46,713 bases of DNA from AB-137-C09 sp964645625 (GTDB lineage: Bacteria; Pseudomonadota; Zetaproteobacteria; Mariprofundales; Mariprofundaceae). Location of the stretch: positions 1-46,713 of the forward strand of contig CAZYAI010000016.1 in assembly GCA_964645625.1 (NCBI GenBank), read 5' to 3'. Of the stretch, positions 32,546 through 41,338 are shown piece by piece. Each line of letters opens with the position of its first letter. Position 1 is the stretch's first letter. Under the pieces are notes generated by a model. The model had not been told where the DNA came from and searched no databases. It was given only the letters and a program-made list of their open reading frames with translations. The position numbers and the translations under genes were made by a program.

Positions 32546-33736
32546 TCAATGGTTATGCACTTCAAAACCAGCTTTCGCCAATTCTGAAATCAATACAAAT
32601 GCACCGTCAATCACCACGGCTTCACCAGCTTTTACACCTTTGAATAACTCAACCATGCCCATATTTGCTTTGCCAACCTCAACTTCACGGCGTTCGAAAT
32701 GTCCCTTTTCTTCTTCGACAAACACCACCAACTCACTACCCTGACGTTGCACAGCACGCTCTGGAATCAGCAAACCAGAAACATCATCAGCTATGGCAAT
32801 ATCAGCTTGCACAAACATGCCTGGGTGCAAGGCTTCTTGGCTATTTTCAACCGCTAGTCGAACACCTGCGGTACGTGTAACGGTATCAAGTTGGTGATGC
32901 AGGGTTATCACCTTACCTGCATAACGGTGCTCATCACCTTTGGGTTGCACCAACGTAGATTGCCCAACATGAATCAATGAAAACTGCGTTTCAGACACTT
33001 TGATTTCCACCCATACATTGGATTCATCAACCACCTGCATCAAACGACTACCAGCTGCCAGATGTTGTCCAAGGCGAAAGTCATCGCCAACCACTGTCCC
33101 AGCATGTGGCGCACGCAGGGTCAATAAACCATAAACTTTTTGCTTCACCAAACGAGAAATATCCGATTGGTTCAAACCATAAGAAAACAGCGTTGCTTGG
33201 GCAGCAGCAAGATTAGCAGTCATTGCTTGATGGTTGCTCTCTGATTGTTGCAAACGCGCTTGTGAGACAATTTTTTGGTCGGCTAATTTTTGTAACCGCG
33301 TCAATTCCTGCTTGTTTCTGCGGTATTCCGCTTTGGCACGCAAATACGTGGCTTCGGCAGCCGCCAGTGCGGTACTGTTGAGCGTTACCAAATTTTGTCC
33401 TTTTTCTACCACATCACCCAAATGCACATGACGCTTATGCACAATAGCATCAACCACTGTAGTGACATCTGCCAAGGCATAAGCATTAAAATAGACCACG
33501 CCTGGTGCCGAAACCACGTTTTTTTTAGCTTGTGAACGCAACACCTCGGTGTGAATACCTGCTTGATTGATTTGTTCGGGTGTAAGTTTGATAACGCCAC
33601 CCTCTTCATGATCACCGTGACCATCATGCGCTTGTTGCTCCGCGCCGTGATCATGACCATGATCGCCTGCAATGGCGTTGCTGTTGTACACCAACATCAG
33701 TGCCAGTGTCGTGATAAACAGAGTTATTGTTTTCAT
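32546..33736 (-). CDS. czcB: Periplasmic adaptor of metal efflux (CzcB/CusB type)
   Basis: A 396-residue membrane-fusion protein linking the RND pump to the outer-membrane channel. The signal peptide ends near residue 23 (NSNAIA). Directly after it comes GDHGHDHGAEQQAHDGHGDHEEGG, with six histidines (26, 28, 30, 37, 40, 43), a metal-binding stretch typical of Czc adaptors. Then come a barrel-sandwich strand (VVEKGQNLVTL), a helical hairpin (about 110-165), the second lipoyl half (GTVVGDDFRLGQHL) and the beta-barrel. The start has AAAGGA upstream and overlaps the czcC stop by ATGA. Confidence 0.94.
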   Translation of the reverse strand: MKTITLFITTLALMLVYNSNAIAGDHGHDHGAEQQAHDGHGDHEEGGVIKLTPEQINQAGIHTEVLRSQAKKNVVSAPGVVYFNAYALADVTTVVDAIVHKRHVHLGDVVEKGQNLVTLNSTALAAAEATYLRAKAEYRRNKQELTRLQKLADQKIVSQARLQQSESNHQAMTANLAAAQATLFSYGLNQSDISRLVKQKVYGLLTLRAPHAGTVVGDDFRLGQHLAAGSRLMQVVDESNVWVEIKVSETQFSLIHVGQSTLVQPKGDEHRYAGKVITLHHQLDTVTRTAGVRLAVENSQEALHPGMFVQADIAIADDVSGLLIPERAVQRQGSELVVFVEEEKGHFERREVEVGKANMGMVELFKGVKAGEAVVIDGAFVLISELAKAGFEVHNH

Positions 33737-34980
33737 GATTGTGTTCCTTTGAGAATAAGGTCGGGTTTACCCAATACTTCAGCGAGGCGAATACGTGCCA
33801 GCCAAGCTTGTTTGATCATGTCTAGTGCAATCATTTGCGCATCCAGTCCCTGCTTGATATGCACCACCCACTCTTCTAAATCCAACTCGCCTGCGTCGTA
33901 AGCCTGCTGCGCCAATACAATGGTGTCTTTGGCGTGTTGCGGCATCTGGCTAGAGAAAACTGCCGAAAATGCAGACATGGCACTGGCATGATTCTCCAAC
34001 GCTGTTTGCACATCATAACGCAATTGCTGCTGCGACCATTCAACCCCTGTATCAACACTTTCTTGTTTGGCAAGGGCTGCTCGGTATGCGCCTTGGTGGG
34101 TATTGAGTACCGAGAAGGGAATAGTGACACCCACTTTAATCAGGTTTTCGCCCGCTTCTCGCCCGACCATAGCGTTGATCTGTATATCTGCCGTTCGTGC
34201 CGCACTCGCCAAATCAACCTCTGTGGCAGCAAGTACTTGTTTGGCATGCAAAGTAGCAAGATCAGGTCGTGAGGCTAAAGCAAGCTGGTAAGCATCTTTC
34301 GGCGGCTGCCATGAGGCTGACAGACTTGGCAGTATTGCTTTATCCTGCGTATTGCTAGTATTGGCTACGATGCCTTGCGCCATCCAATAACGCAGCTTGC
34401 TTTGAGCCAATGTTTGCTTGGCTAGGGTCGTGCTATTTTGTGCCGAAGTAAATGCCGATGCCGCAAGATTGGCTTGCAATTGACTTGATTGCCCCAATGC
34501 CAATTGCTGGTCGACAGCATGACTGACTTTTTTGAGTATCTGACTATACCGCTGGCGTAGCTCGAAGGTTCTCTGAGCAAAATAAACAGCAACAAAAGCA
34601 CGCGCTACTTCAAACTTCACCCGTTGGGCTGTGCTTTGTTTGCCTTTACTGGCAACATCCAGTGCCGCTTCCGCTGATTGCTTGCGAAAGCCACGCTTTC
34701 CTGCCATTTCAATACCTTGTGACAAGGTGATGTAATAATCGCTGGATCTACCGCCGCCATTAAGGCTACGCCGCTGCGGTTCAAGGGATAGTTCAGGGTT
34801 GTAAGCATAAGCTTCTTGCTCAGTCAGATTCCCTCTGGCTGCGGCAATGCCTTGCTCTGCCATCTGCAACATAGGATGTTGTTTAACGGCGCGATCCATC
34901 GCCTGCTGTAACGTTTCAGCTTGGGCGTGGAGTGGATGGATGCATAATAGCATTCCAATCGTAAAAATACGTGAAAACAC
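33733..34980 (-). CDS. czcC: Outer-membrane efflux channel, TolC family (CzcC type)
   Basis: A 415-residue outer-membrane factor completing the tripartite pump. The signal peptide ends near residue 19-21 (CIHPLHAQA). Two long helical repeats follow, starting TLQQAMDRAVKQHPMLQMAEQ and, in the second half, DAYQLALASRPDLATLHAKQ, the usual internal duplication. NPELSLEPQ and LSQGIEMAGKRG match CzcC-like proteins. The start is GTG 34980, supported by AGGGGG 5 nt upstream. First of the three pump genes; the small secreted protein gene lies 262 bp upstream. Confidence 0.93.
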   Translation of the reverse strand: MFSRIFTIGMLLCIHPLHAQAETLQQAMDRAVKQHPMLQMAEQGIAAARGNLTEQEAYAYNPELSLEPQRRSLNGGGRSSDYYITLSQGIEMAGKRGFRKQSAEAALDVASKGKQSTAQRVKFEVARAFVAVYFAQRTFELRQRYSQILKKVSHAVDQQLALGQSSQLQANLAASAFTSAQNSTTLAKQTLAQSKLRYWMAQGIVANTSNTQDKAILPSLSASWQPPKDAYQLALASRPDLATLHAKQVLAATEVDLASAARTADIQINAMVGREAGENLIKVGVTIPFSVLNTHQGAYRAALAKQESVDTGVEWSQQQLRYDVQTALENHASAMSAFSAVFSSQMPQHAKDTIVLAQQAYDAGELDLEEWVVHIKQGLDAQMIALDMIKQAWLARIRLAEVLGKPDLILKGTQS

Positions 34981-35242
34981 AGTTTCCCCCTGTGAAGTTA
35001 AACATTAGAAATATGGTGGGGAAGTTGATGGTTGTTCTACACGGGGAGGCTTGTGGCGTACCGAAGGGCATCCTTCATATTACGCCAATAGTTGGCACTT
35101 TATCACCTTGTAGGTTGGTGGTAAGCGAAGCGAACCCTCACATTTCATGCAAGCAAGTGACTGTAAAGTGAAGCCAAGACAAAAGAATCGCTACAAAAGC
35201 CCCTAAACTGCTCCCACAAATGCAGAAGAAAAATCAACTGTG
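34981..35242. other. Gap between the CzcI-like gene and czcC
   Basis: 262 bp with no gene. It contains the REP-type repeat at 35109-35141 and the czcC ribosome site. Whether czcC has its own promoter here cannot be told by eye. Confidence 0.6.
35109..35141 (+). repeat. REP-type repeat
   Basis: TGTAGGTTGGTGGTAAGCGA followed by AGCGAACCCTCAC. The TAGGTTGG...AAGCGAAGCGAACCC pattern resembles a widespread intergenic palindromic repeat (recalled) and partly echoes the GTAGGTTG...CGAAACCCAAC core of the 6193-6336 element. Confidence 0.5.
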
Positions 35243-35545
35243 TTAAGCTTTAGGCGGTTGTTCGATCTGTTTGAAAAAATCAGGTATACTTAATGAAGTT
35301 AAGGTTGTCATCGGTTTGCGATGTTCAGACGATTGCCCATGAAAACCATTGGATTGACCTAAGAAGGTATGCGCAGCATGCGCTGAACATGGTGTGTCAG
35401 TAGCATGTTGATCATGCGTTGGTGTGGACTGTGTCGTTTCAATATGCGTAATTACATCTGATGCAGAACAGACATCAACGCCTGCTTCACATACAAAAAT
35501 GCTTAACTGTAAAGAAAAAATCGCAATCCATGCCAAGTAACGCAT
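35243..35545 (-). CDS. Small secreted His/Cys protein, CzcI-like
   Basis: A 100-residue protein with an N-terminal signal (RYLAWIAIFSLQLSIFVCEAG). The mature part has scattered potential metal ligands: His34, 44, 47, 56, 59, 69 and 75, with Cys26 and Cys53. Its size, secretion and position just before a czcCBA operon resemble CzcI, a small regulatory or accessory protein of Cupriavidus czc operons. I see the resemblance in layout more than in sequence. The ribosome site is poor. A dyad lies directly upstream (35548-35579). It could instead be an unrelated periplasmic metal-binding protein. Confidence 0.55.
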   Translation of the reverse strand: MRYLAWIAIFSLQLSIFVCEAGVDVCSASDVITHIETTQSTPTHDQHATDTPCSAHAAHTFLGQSNGFHGQSSEHRKPMTTLTSLSIPDFFKQIEQPPKA

Positions 35546-35547
35546 AG

Positions 35548-35579
35548 TGCAAAGCTAGTTTGTTTAGCTTAAGTTTGCA
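35548..35579. promoter_or_regulatory. Candidate operator dyad upstream of the efflux operon
   Basis: TGCAAAGCTA (35548-35557) and the interrupted complementary TTAGCTT...TTTGCA (35564-35579) form an imperfect dyad right before the CzcI-like start. This is the place a metal-responsive repressor or activator would bind. No regulator gene is nearby, and the match to any known box is not established. Confidence 0.3.
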
Positions 35580-35602
35580 AATAGTCCATTAAGCTTTCAA
35601 AT

Positions 35603-36580
35603 TCATACAGATACACCTTGCAAATGCAAACACCCCTGCTGGTGCGTGAGGCGACAACGGGTGAGGTCTAAACCATTGCGTCCGCCTTGTTCACGCCAAA
35701 CATCAATCAATTGCAGGTGACGACGACCAAGCACTTGCCCTTCACCACGTATGGTTGCCATCATACGCTGTAATACTGCCACACGTACGGCTTGAGCCTG
35801 TTGGAACCATGATAGCCAATCGACATAGCAGGCATCGGCTGCTGTGCTGATGGTGATGCAATCAGCCTGTTGTTGAATACTGGCATTCAGACGTAATGCC
35901 TGTTGTTGCCAGCGGTGAAAAAGGGTGACAGGGGCAACACCGCTTTGTGCAATAGCAGGAAATAAACGATGGCGAATATGATTCCGCCACAAAGAAGTAT
36001 CGCTGTTGCTGGGGTCTTCTAGCGTGGCGATACCAGCTTGTTGCAGGGCTTGACCCAGTTCATGTTTGCGTACATGTAGCAATGGTCGCACCAACTGCAT
36101 GCCAAGCATATTGCGACTGGCGCGCATACCGCAACAGCCTTGAACACCTGCGCCTTGTAATAAACGCATGCACACGGTTTCTGCCTGATCGTCGGCATGA
36201 TGCCCAAGACATAATAACTTTATCGGGTACACCTCTGCTATGGCAGCGAAAGCTTGGTAACGCCCTTGGCGTGCGTGGGCTTCACGATTGCTTTGCGTGA
36301 CTATGCCTAAACGCTGCGAGCGGTAAGGAATACCCCATATTGCAGCCTGTTGTTGCAGTGTATAATGCCAGTCTGCTGATTGCGCATGCCAGCCGTGATC
36401 GATATGCCAAGCTTCGACAGTATAACCAGCCTGCTTCAGCACGAGCAGAAGAGCTGTGGAATCAATACCACCAGACCAGCCAACAGCGATCCTGTGTTGC
36501 TTACCTAATGTTGCCAGTAATGGTGCTAATGCTGATTCAGTAAGCCACTGTTGTGGCAGTGGACTCAGGGCTTGGGCCAA
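35603..36580 (-). CDS. tilS: tRNA(Ile)-lysidine synthase
   Basis: A 325-residue ATP-dependent enzyme that modifies C34 of tRNA-Ile(CAU) to lysidine. The PP-loop motif SGGIDS (36-41) is present, as are AWHIDHG, GHHADDQAETVCMRLLQGAG and PLLHVRKHEL, with DPSNSD and RNHIRHRLFP near 205-225. It stops after the central domain and lacks the C-terminal domain of the 430-residue E. coli enzyme, a shortened form known in other bacteria. The start appears to be TTG 36580, 16 nt inside the upstream gene, with no clear ribosome site, so expression likely depends on coupling. It is followed 57 bp later by the CzcI-like gene. Confidence 0.93.
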   Translation of the reverse strand: MAQALSPLPQQWLTESALAPLLATLGKQHRIAVGWSGGIDSTALLLVLKQAGYTVEAWHIDHGWHAQSADWHYTLQQQAAIWGIPYRSQRLGIVTQSNREAHARQGRYQAFAAIAEVYPIKLLCLGHHADDQAETVCMRLLQGAGVQGCCGMRASRNMLGMQLVRPLLHVRKHELGQALQQAGIATLEDPSNSDTSLWRNHIRHRLFPAIAQSGVAPVTLFHRWQQQALRLNASIQQQADCITISTAADACYVDWLSWFQQAQAVRVAVLQRMMATIRGEGQVLGRRHLQLIDVWREQGGRNGLDLTRCRLTHQQGCLHLQGVSV

Positions 36581-38709
36581 CTGAGTAATAAGTGCTGGCA
36601 GATTTCTTGGTACGCTTCGGAATCAGAATCCAGCCACTCGTACAAATCCACATCCACACTTGCCAAACGCGGACGACCCACCTTAATCAGTAATATGCGT
36701 TTTTTTGGCTCTGAGCGAAATGAGAACACGGTGAATTCTAAGTATTGGCTGGGAATGCGGAAACGCGCAAAAATAGGCAATGCTTCATCTTTATCAAAAC
36801 GAAACTCTTGCATATAAATACCTGTTCCCAGTGAAGAAATCAGTTCTGTTACCACCTGCTTGGTCAGTGCAAACCCTGTGTTATACAGCATGGATACGGC
36901 TTGACCAGCACCGACATCGATGCGCTCTACGCGTACACCACCCAGAGCCTTACGTCCTGCCTTGTGGTCGCGCCAAGCAATCACCTGACCAGCACCATCG
37001 TCATGAGAAACCCCTGCATCTGCTTGCACAACAGCAGGCGAGATAGCCATATCGTAGCGACGATCACCAGGTCGATTGTAGGCAGCAAAGTTCCATTCAC
37101 CAATCAAGGTAATACACATTGAGACAGGGTTAAGCGCGGCTTTTTCGTATTTATCTTTCACATGTTTGAATAACTCATTCAACAAGTCGCGCAACTCTAA
37201 GCTGAAGTCTGTTAAAGGACGCACCAAGCCACGCACGGTGCAACCTGAGCCTGACACCTCATCCAAGTACAGATGGGCACTTTTTTTCACCATATCGAGA
37301 AAGCGAGGAAGCAGTTCTTTTTCTAAAAACTGATTGATTTGTTGATGTGCAAAGGCAATACCAACCAAGTAATCCGACCAAGCGACACGTAAGCATGCCT
37401 GCTTGGTGGATAATGATGTACCGCTATGCAACGATAAATCAGCATTGCTACGGAAGTAAATAAGTTCGCCATTTTCCCAGTTTTGAACGAGTAGGTTGTC
37501 GGATTCTTTACCACGTTTTTTCTCGCCCATGCCGCTGCGTTTATCCAACCACGCTTTTTCAGCCACGCGCCGCGCCCGTTCAACTTTGACATCTTCTTCA
37601 AAGACACGGAAAGCATTAAGAATACGCTCATCCGCCAACCACGGTTTTTCCGTCTTCGGTGTTTTACCCGCGATACGCATAATCAGCCAATCAACCAGCA
37701 AATTACCTTTACTTTCTTGTAACAGCTTCATCACACCCACGGGGAGGTTCTCTGGCTTGGCTAATAATTGATCCAGCTTTTTGGCATCAAGTACCCACTG
37801 CATCCAAATACCTTGCCCTGTTTGTTCAGCCAAGTCCCACAGTGATAAACGAACCCAGCTGCGTTTTAAAAAGTGCTCACCCATGCGGTCTTTAGCAAGT
37901 AGCGGCAACATGCCTGCCTCATGTCTTGCATCAACTTTTTCACGCAATTTGCGCAAGCGAGGAACCAGCTCAGGCTCCAAGCCATAAGCCATAATCACAT
38001 AACGATCATCACCCAACAATGAAGGATCTGGCTGACGGTTAAGGAAGGTAATAGGGGTGACAGGAATAGTCATCAACTCGTAAGCGACAATACGGTTGAC
38101 CTCCACCGTACCTTCTACGTTTTCCTTTAGGAACCGCCGCAAAGCCCAATCGTACATACCGCCAATCACACACAACATCAGGTGATCGGTTTGGGCACCA
38201 TAGGTGTCTGGTAGGTTGCTAATGCCTTCGCGTAATAGTCGCAGGATTAAAATATTTACCGCTGCAATCCAAGGGGCTGTATCGGCACGATCTTGCCGCC
38301 AAGACTGTCGCCACATTTTATCCCATGTTTCTAACAAGGCGACACCGCCATTGTTTTCGGCAGCCCAGTGATGCAGCAGGTTTTGTGGTAAATGCGGGTA
38401 ACGTTTGCGCAGATGTTGCACGATGTCACGCGCTGTTACATTCATACGTGGAAGTTGATGCCCCGACACCCGCGTGCCTTTAATCATATAACGTTCCATG
38501 TATTCATACAGGTTGCGTATAGAGGCAGAGAAAATATTAAGCAATTCGTTTTCTAGGGCAAAAGGAAGGTATTCTCGCGCATCTTCACTGGCAATGCGCA
38601 CAGGCATGCGGCGCACGTCAATGGTGCACAGCCCAGCAGGTGCATCCCCACGGCTGATAATAGGTCGATACCAACTCCAGCGGTATTCAAAATAATCAGG
38701 GGATAACAT
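36565..38709 (-). CDS. Large uncharacterised protein, 714 aa
   Basis: I do not recognise this protein. It is long, soluble-looking and rich in Arg, Leu and Trp, with no signal peptide or membrane segment. The first ~400 residues look mostly helical (for example HLRKRYPHLPQNLLHHW and WIAAVNILILRLLREGISNL). A charged Lys/Arg linker follows (RARRVAEKAWLDKRSG...KKRGKESD, about 395-425). The last third looks alpha/beta, with the distinctive stretch GDRRYDMAISPAVVQADAG and an Asp-rich segment HDDGAGQ. AAGGAG lies 10 nt before the ATG. It heads a unit with tilS, which overlaps its stop by 16 nt. The overlap with an essential gene suggests steady expression. Confidence 0.8.
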   Translation of the reverse strand: MLSPDYFEYRWSWYRPIISRGDAPAGLCTIDVRRMPVRIASEDAREYLPFALENELLNIFSASIRNLYEYMERYMIKGTRVSGHQLPRMNVTARDIVQHLRKRYPHLPQNLLHHWAAENNGGVALLETWDKMWRQSWRQDRADTAPWIAAVNILILRLLREGISNLPDTYGAQTDHLMLCVIGGMYDWALRRFLKENVEGTVEVNRIVAYELMTIPVTPITFLNRQPDPSLLGDDRYVIMAYGLEPELVPRLRKLREKVDARHEAGMLPLLAKDRMGEHFLKRSWVRLSLWDLAEQTGQGIWMQWVLDAKKLDQLLAKPENLPVGVMKLLQESKGNLLVDWLIMRIAGKTPKTEKPWLADERILNAFRVFEEDVKVERARRVAEKAWLDKRSGMGEKKRGKESDNLLVQNWENGELIYFRSNADLSLHSGTSLSTKQACLRVAWSDYLVGIAFAHQQINQFLEKELLPRFLDMVKKSAHLYLDEVSGSGCTVRGLVRPLTDFSLELRDLLNELFKHVKDKYEKAALNPVSMCITLIGEWNFAAYNRPGDRRYDMAISPAVVQADAGVSHDDGAGQVIAWRDHKAGRKALGGVRVERIDVGAGQAVSMLYNTGFALTKQVVTELISSLGTGIYMQEFRFDKDEALPIFARFRIPSQYLEFTVFSFRSEPKKRILLIKVGRPRLASVDVDLYEWLDSDSEAYQEICQHLLLSWPKP

Positions 38710-38853
38710 CGAATTAGGACTCCTTCATAATGCCACGGGGTGGCAAAACGCCATGCCCGTTAATCAGCACTTGCATTGCTTACACGGCGCAGTCACTTTA
38801 GCCTTGCCGCCATGATTGCTACTTTAAACCCATGTACTGAACAACAACTGCTC

Positions 38854-39711
38854 ATGCGTATTTCCAGCCGTGCGATTGTTGCGACTTTAGGCGTACTGTG
38901 TGTGATGCAGATCACAGATGCAACAGCACAAGAACGTCCAGCTCAACCAGTGATTGAGGTCACACTTCCCGCATTGGCAGGGATTGTGCATTGGATTGCG
39001 CCAGATGCAACCGTGCAGTGCCTTTTGCCTGCTGGTGCTGACCCTCATCATTTCCACCCTGGCCCTAGGCAAATCGAGCGTGTACAACAAGCAGGACTGC
39101 TATTACGCAGTAGTCGTGATGATATAGCGTGGTTCAAACACGCCCCGCTTGCTGACCGCTCAGTGCTGGATTTATGGCCCGTAGCCCATGATGCAAACGA
39201 CCACGCGTGGCTGTTGCCAGATGATGTGTACGCACAAATCCCTCATATTATCGCTAAGTTAAACACCTTGTCGCCACAGCATGGTGGGGCGAATAACGCT
39301 GCTAAGTTGGCAGCAGATGTTGCAGCGGTAAACCAAGCATGGCAAGCGGTGATGACGGTGTTACGTCAGCGTGGCGTGATTATGCAGCACCCTTCATGGA
39401 AGCCGCTATTTGAACACTATCAAGTACCAATTTTGGCTGTGTTGGAGTCCAACAATATTGGCCATAGTCATGGCTACCACGCCCAAGACCTAGACCAAGC
39501 CTTACAACAGCTAAAACAACACCCTCAAGCTTTATTGATTGCCGATCGCCGCCATGATGATGCGGGATTAAAATGGCTACAACGCCATCATCCTGCCAGT
39601 CACTTGGTCTATTTAGAGCCTGTGGGAAGCTGCAATCAAACCTGGCCTGAACTGATGCAGCAAAACATCGCTGGGGTGGAAGCAGCACTACAAACCAGCA
39701 AGGTTGATTGA
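38854..39711 (+). CDS. znuA: Zinc ABC transporter substrate-binding protein
   Basis: A 285-residue periplasmic metal-binding protein of the ZnuA cluster 9 family. With the start at 38854 it has a clean signal peptide (AIVATLGVLCVMQITDATA). The frame is open to a TTG at 38776 and an ATG at 38812, but those give an unnatural signal. Metal ligands are likely the His in AGADPHHFHPGPRQIE (the conserved DPHHF), the His in VIMQHPSWKPLFEHY, and Asp/Glu further on. The usual long His-rich loop is reduced to NIGHSHGYH. It is the first gene of an uptake operon with znuC and znuB. No obvious Zur box was seen upstream, where the divergent 714-aa gene also starts. Confidence 0.88.
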   Translation: MRISSRAIVATLGVLCVMQITDATAQERPAQPVIEVTLPALAGIVHWIAPDATVQCLLPAGADPHHFHPGPRQIERVQQAGLLLRSSRDDIAWFKHAPLADRSVLDLWPVAHDANDHAWLLPDDVYAQIPHIIAKLNTLSPQHGGANNAAKLAADVAAVNQAWQAVMTVLRQRGVIMQHPSWKPLFEHYQVPILAVLESNNIGHSHGYHAQDLDQALQQLKQHPQALLIADRRHDDAGLKWLQRHHPASHLVYLEPVGSCNQTWPELMQQNIAGVEAALQTSKVD

Positions 39712-40499
39712 TGATGGCACAAACAGTGTTGGAGGCGCGTCATGTTGGTCTTCATTTGGCAGGCAAACCTGTGCTTGATGATGTCTCTTTAACCGTTGAA
39801 CATGGTCATTTCATGGGTATTGTTGGTCCCAATGGGGCGGGTAAAAGTAGTTTATTGTCGCTTATGATTGGTGCCAACCCCGCCACCACAGGGGAAATGC
39901 GTCTTTTTGGTCAAACGCTATCAGCCCATAGCCGTGGTCGTTTATTGCATCGCGTGGGTTACCTGCATCAATTGCGCGGACACCAAGAACATTTGCCCAT
40001 GCGCGTTGAAAATGTGGTAGCGATGGGTTTACGGCGTTGGCGTTTACCCTTGTGGCAGCGCGTTGGTTGTGAACCTGCCATTGCCGAAGCCTTAGATCGC
40101 GTGGGCATGCTGGATCTTCGCCATCGTGACTTCCGTCAACTCTCTGGCGGTCAAGTGCAGCGTGTTCGCTTAGCGCGCGCCCTCGTACATCAGCCCGAAT
40201 TATTATTGCTCGATGAACCTGCTGCCGCCTTAGATGCTCAACACCAACAACAGTTGTATGTATTGTTACGCCAGTTATGCGACGACCATGGCATGAGCAT
40301 CATCATGGTCGAGCATGATATTGCCGCCATCAGTAGCCACGTCGATTCCGTTGCTTGCCTTAATCAACGCATCCACTTCCATGCCATGAAGGGGGAGCAA
40401 ATTCCGCAAGATGTGTGGCATACGATGTATGGCAAACAAATACATGTGATTGCCCATGATGCTGCCTGCATCGGTTGCAACCATCAGGATGCCGCTTGA
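39711..40499 (+). CDS. znuC: Zinc ABC transporter ATP-binding protein
   Basis: A 262-residue ATPase powering zinc import. It shows Walker A GPNGAGKSS (39-47), a Q-loop region (HQLRGHQEHLPMRVEN), signature LSGGQVQRVRLARAL, Walker B LLLLDEPAAALD and the switch histidine in MVEHDIA. The C-terminal tail ends HDAACIGCNHQDAA, a small Cys/His cluster that might sense metal. The start overlaps the znuA stop as TGATG, and znuB overlaps its own stop in the same way. Confidence 0.95.
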   Translation: MMAQTVLEARHVGLHLAGKPVLDDVSLTVEHGHFMGIVGPNGAGKSSLLSLMIGANPATTGEMRLFGQTLSAHSRGRLLHRVGYLHQLRGHQEHLPMRVENVVAMGLRRWRLPLWQRVGCEPAIAEALDRVGMLDLRHRDFRQLSGGQVQRVRLARALVHQPELLLLDEPAAALDAQHQQQLYVLLRQLCDDHGMSIIMVEHDIAAISSHVDSVACLNQRIHFHAMKGEQIPQDVWHTMYGKQIHVIAHDAACIGCNHQDAA

Positions 40500-41338
40500 T
40501 GCTAGCCAGTTTCTTTGCCAGCCCTGTTATTCAGGATGCTTTGCTACCTGCAACCCTGATTGCTGTGGTAACAGCTTCGATGTCAGTGATGATTATTGCC
40601 CACCGTTTATCATTCCTGACGGTGGGGGTCTCCCATGCTTCCTTGGCGGGTTTGGGCCTGGCTGTCACCTTGGCGTTGCCATTATTGCCAACAGCGACGG
40701 TGATCGCGTGTTTGCTAGCGGTATTGCTGGCGTGGATTCCTAAGTCGGAAGGTTTAAGTGAAGACACTGGCACAGGGCTTTTGTTTGCCGGCAGTATGGC
40801 GTTAGGCATCGTATTATTATCACGGGTAAGTCAAAGTGAAGTGAATCTTTTTGGCTTGTTGTTTGGTGATATTTTAACCATCAGCCCTGATGAATACCGT
40901 TGGTTATTGCTGATTGCTGCCGTCATCATCAGTCTGCTACTGGTCTTTGCGCGCCGTTGGTGGAGTATCGCCTTTGATCCCGTAACCGCATTTGCTTCTG
41001 GCTTGGCGGTTGCGCCGCTGCGTATCTTGTTATATGCCACCGTGGGCATGACGGTAATGATGTGTGTGAAACTGGCAGGGATTGTATTAACCACTGGCAT
41101 GCTGGTATTGCCTGCGGCAACGGCATGGTTTTGGGGGCGTTCGCTCGTCGGTCTGTGGCTGATGAGTATGGTGGTGGCATTATTGGGAACCTACATAGGT
41201 TTGTATGTTGCATACCAAGAGGATTGGCCATCGGGCGCAACTGTCGTATTGATGATGTGTGTGTTATTTATAATAAGTTGGGGAATTTCATGGCTCAAAA
41301 AACAGCAAGACAAAAAGCAGAGCGCGCTAGCGTCCTGA
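40499..41338 (+). CDS. znuB: Zinc ABC transporter permease
   Basis: A 279-residue inner-membrane permease with about eight hydrophobic segments. Family marks include HRLSFLTVGVSHASLAGLGLA near the start and LAGIVLTTGMLVLPAATA near residue 195. The start at 40499 (TGATG overlap with znuC) replaces an earlier frame opening at 40475 that lies inside znuC. The 3' end overlaps the RDD gene by 49 bp, extending the operon. Confidence 0.94.
   Translation: MLASFFASPVIQDALLPATLIAVVTASMSVMIIAHRLSFLTVGVSHASLAGLGLAVTLALPLLPTATVIACLLAVLLAWIPKSEGLSEDTGTGLLFAGSMALGIVLLSRVSQSEVNLFGLLFGDILTISPDEYRWLLLIAAVIISLLLVFARRWWSIAFDPVTAFASGLAVAPLRILLYATVGMTVMMCVKLAGIVLTTGMLVLPAATAWFWGRSLVGLWLMSMVVALLGTYIGLYVAYQEDWPSGATVVLMMCVLFIISWGISWLKKQQDKKQSALAS

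Noticed and set aside
41062..41289. 76-codon upstream extension of the RDD gene
   Set aside because: It lies within znuB in another frame; the RDD start at 41290 has its own ribosome site and fits the family.
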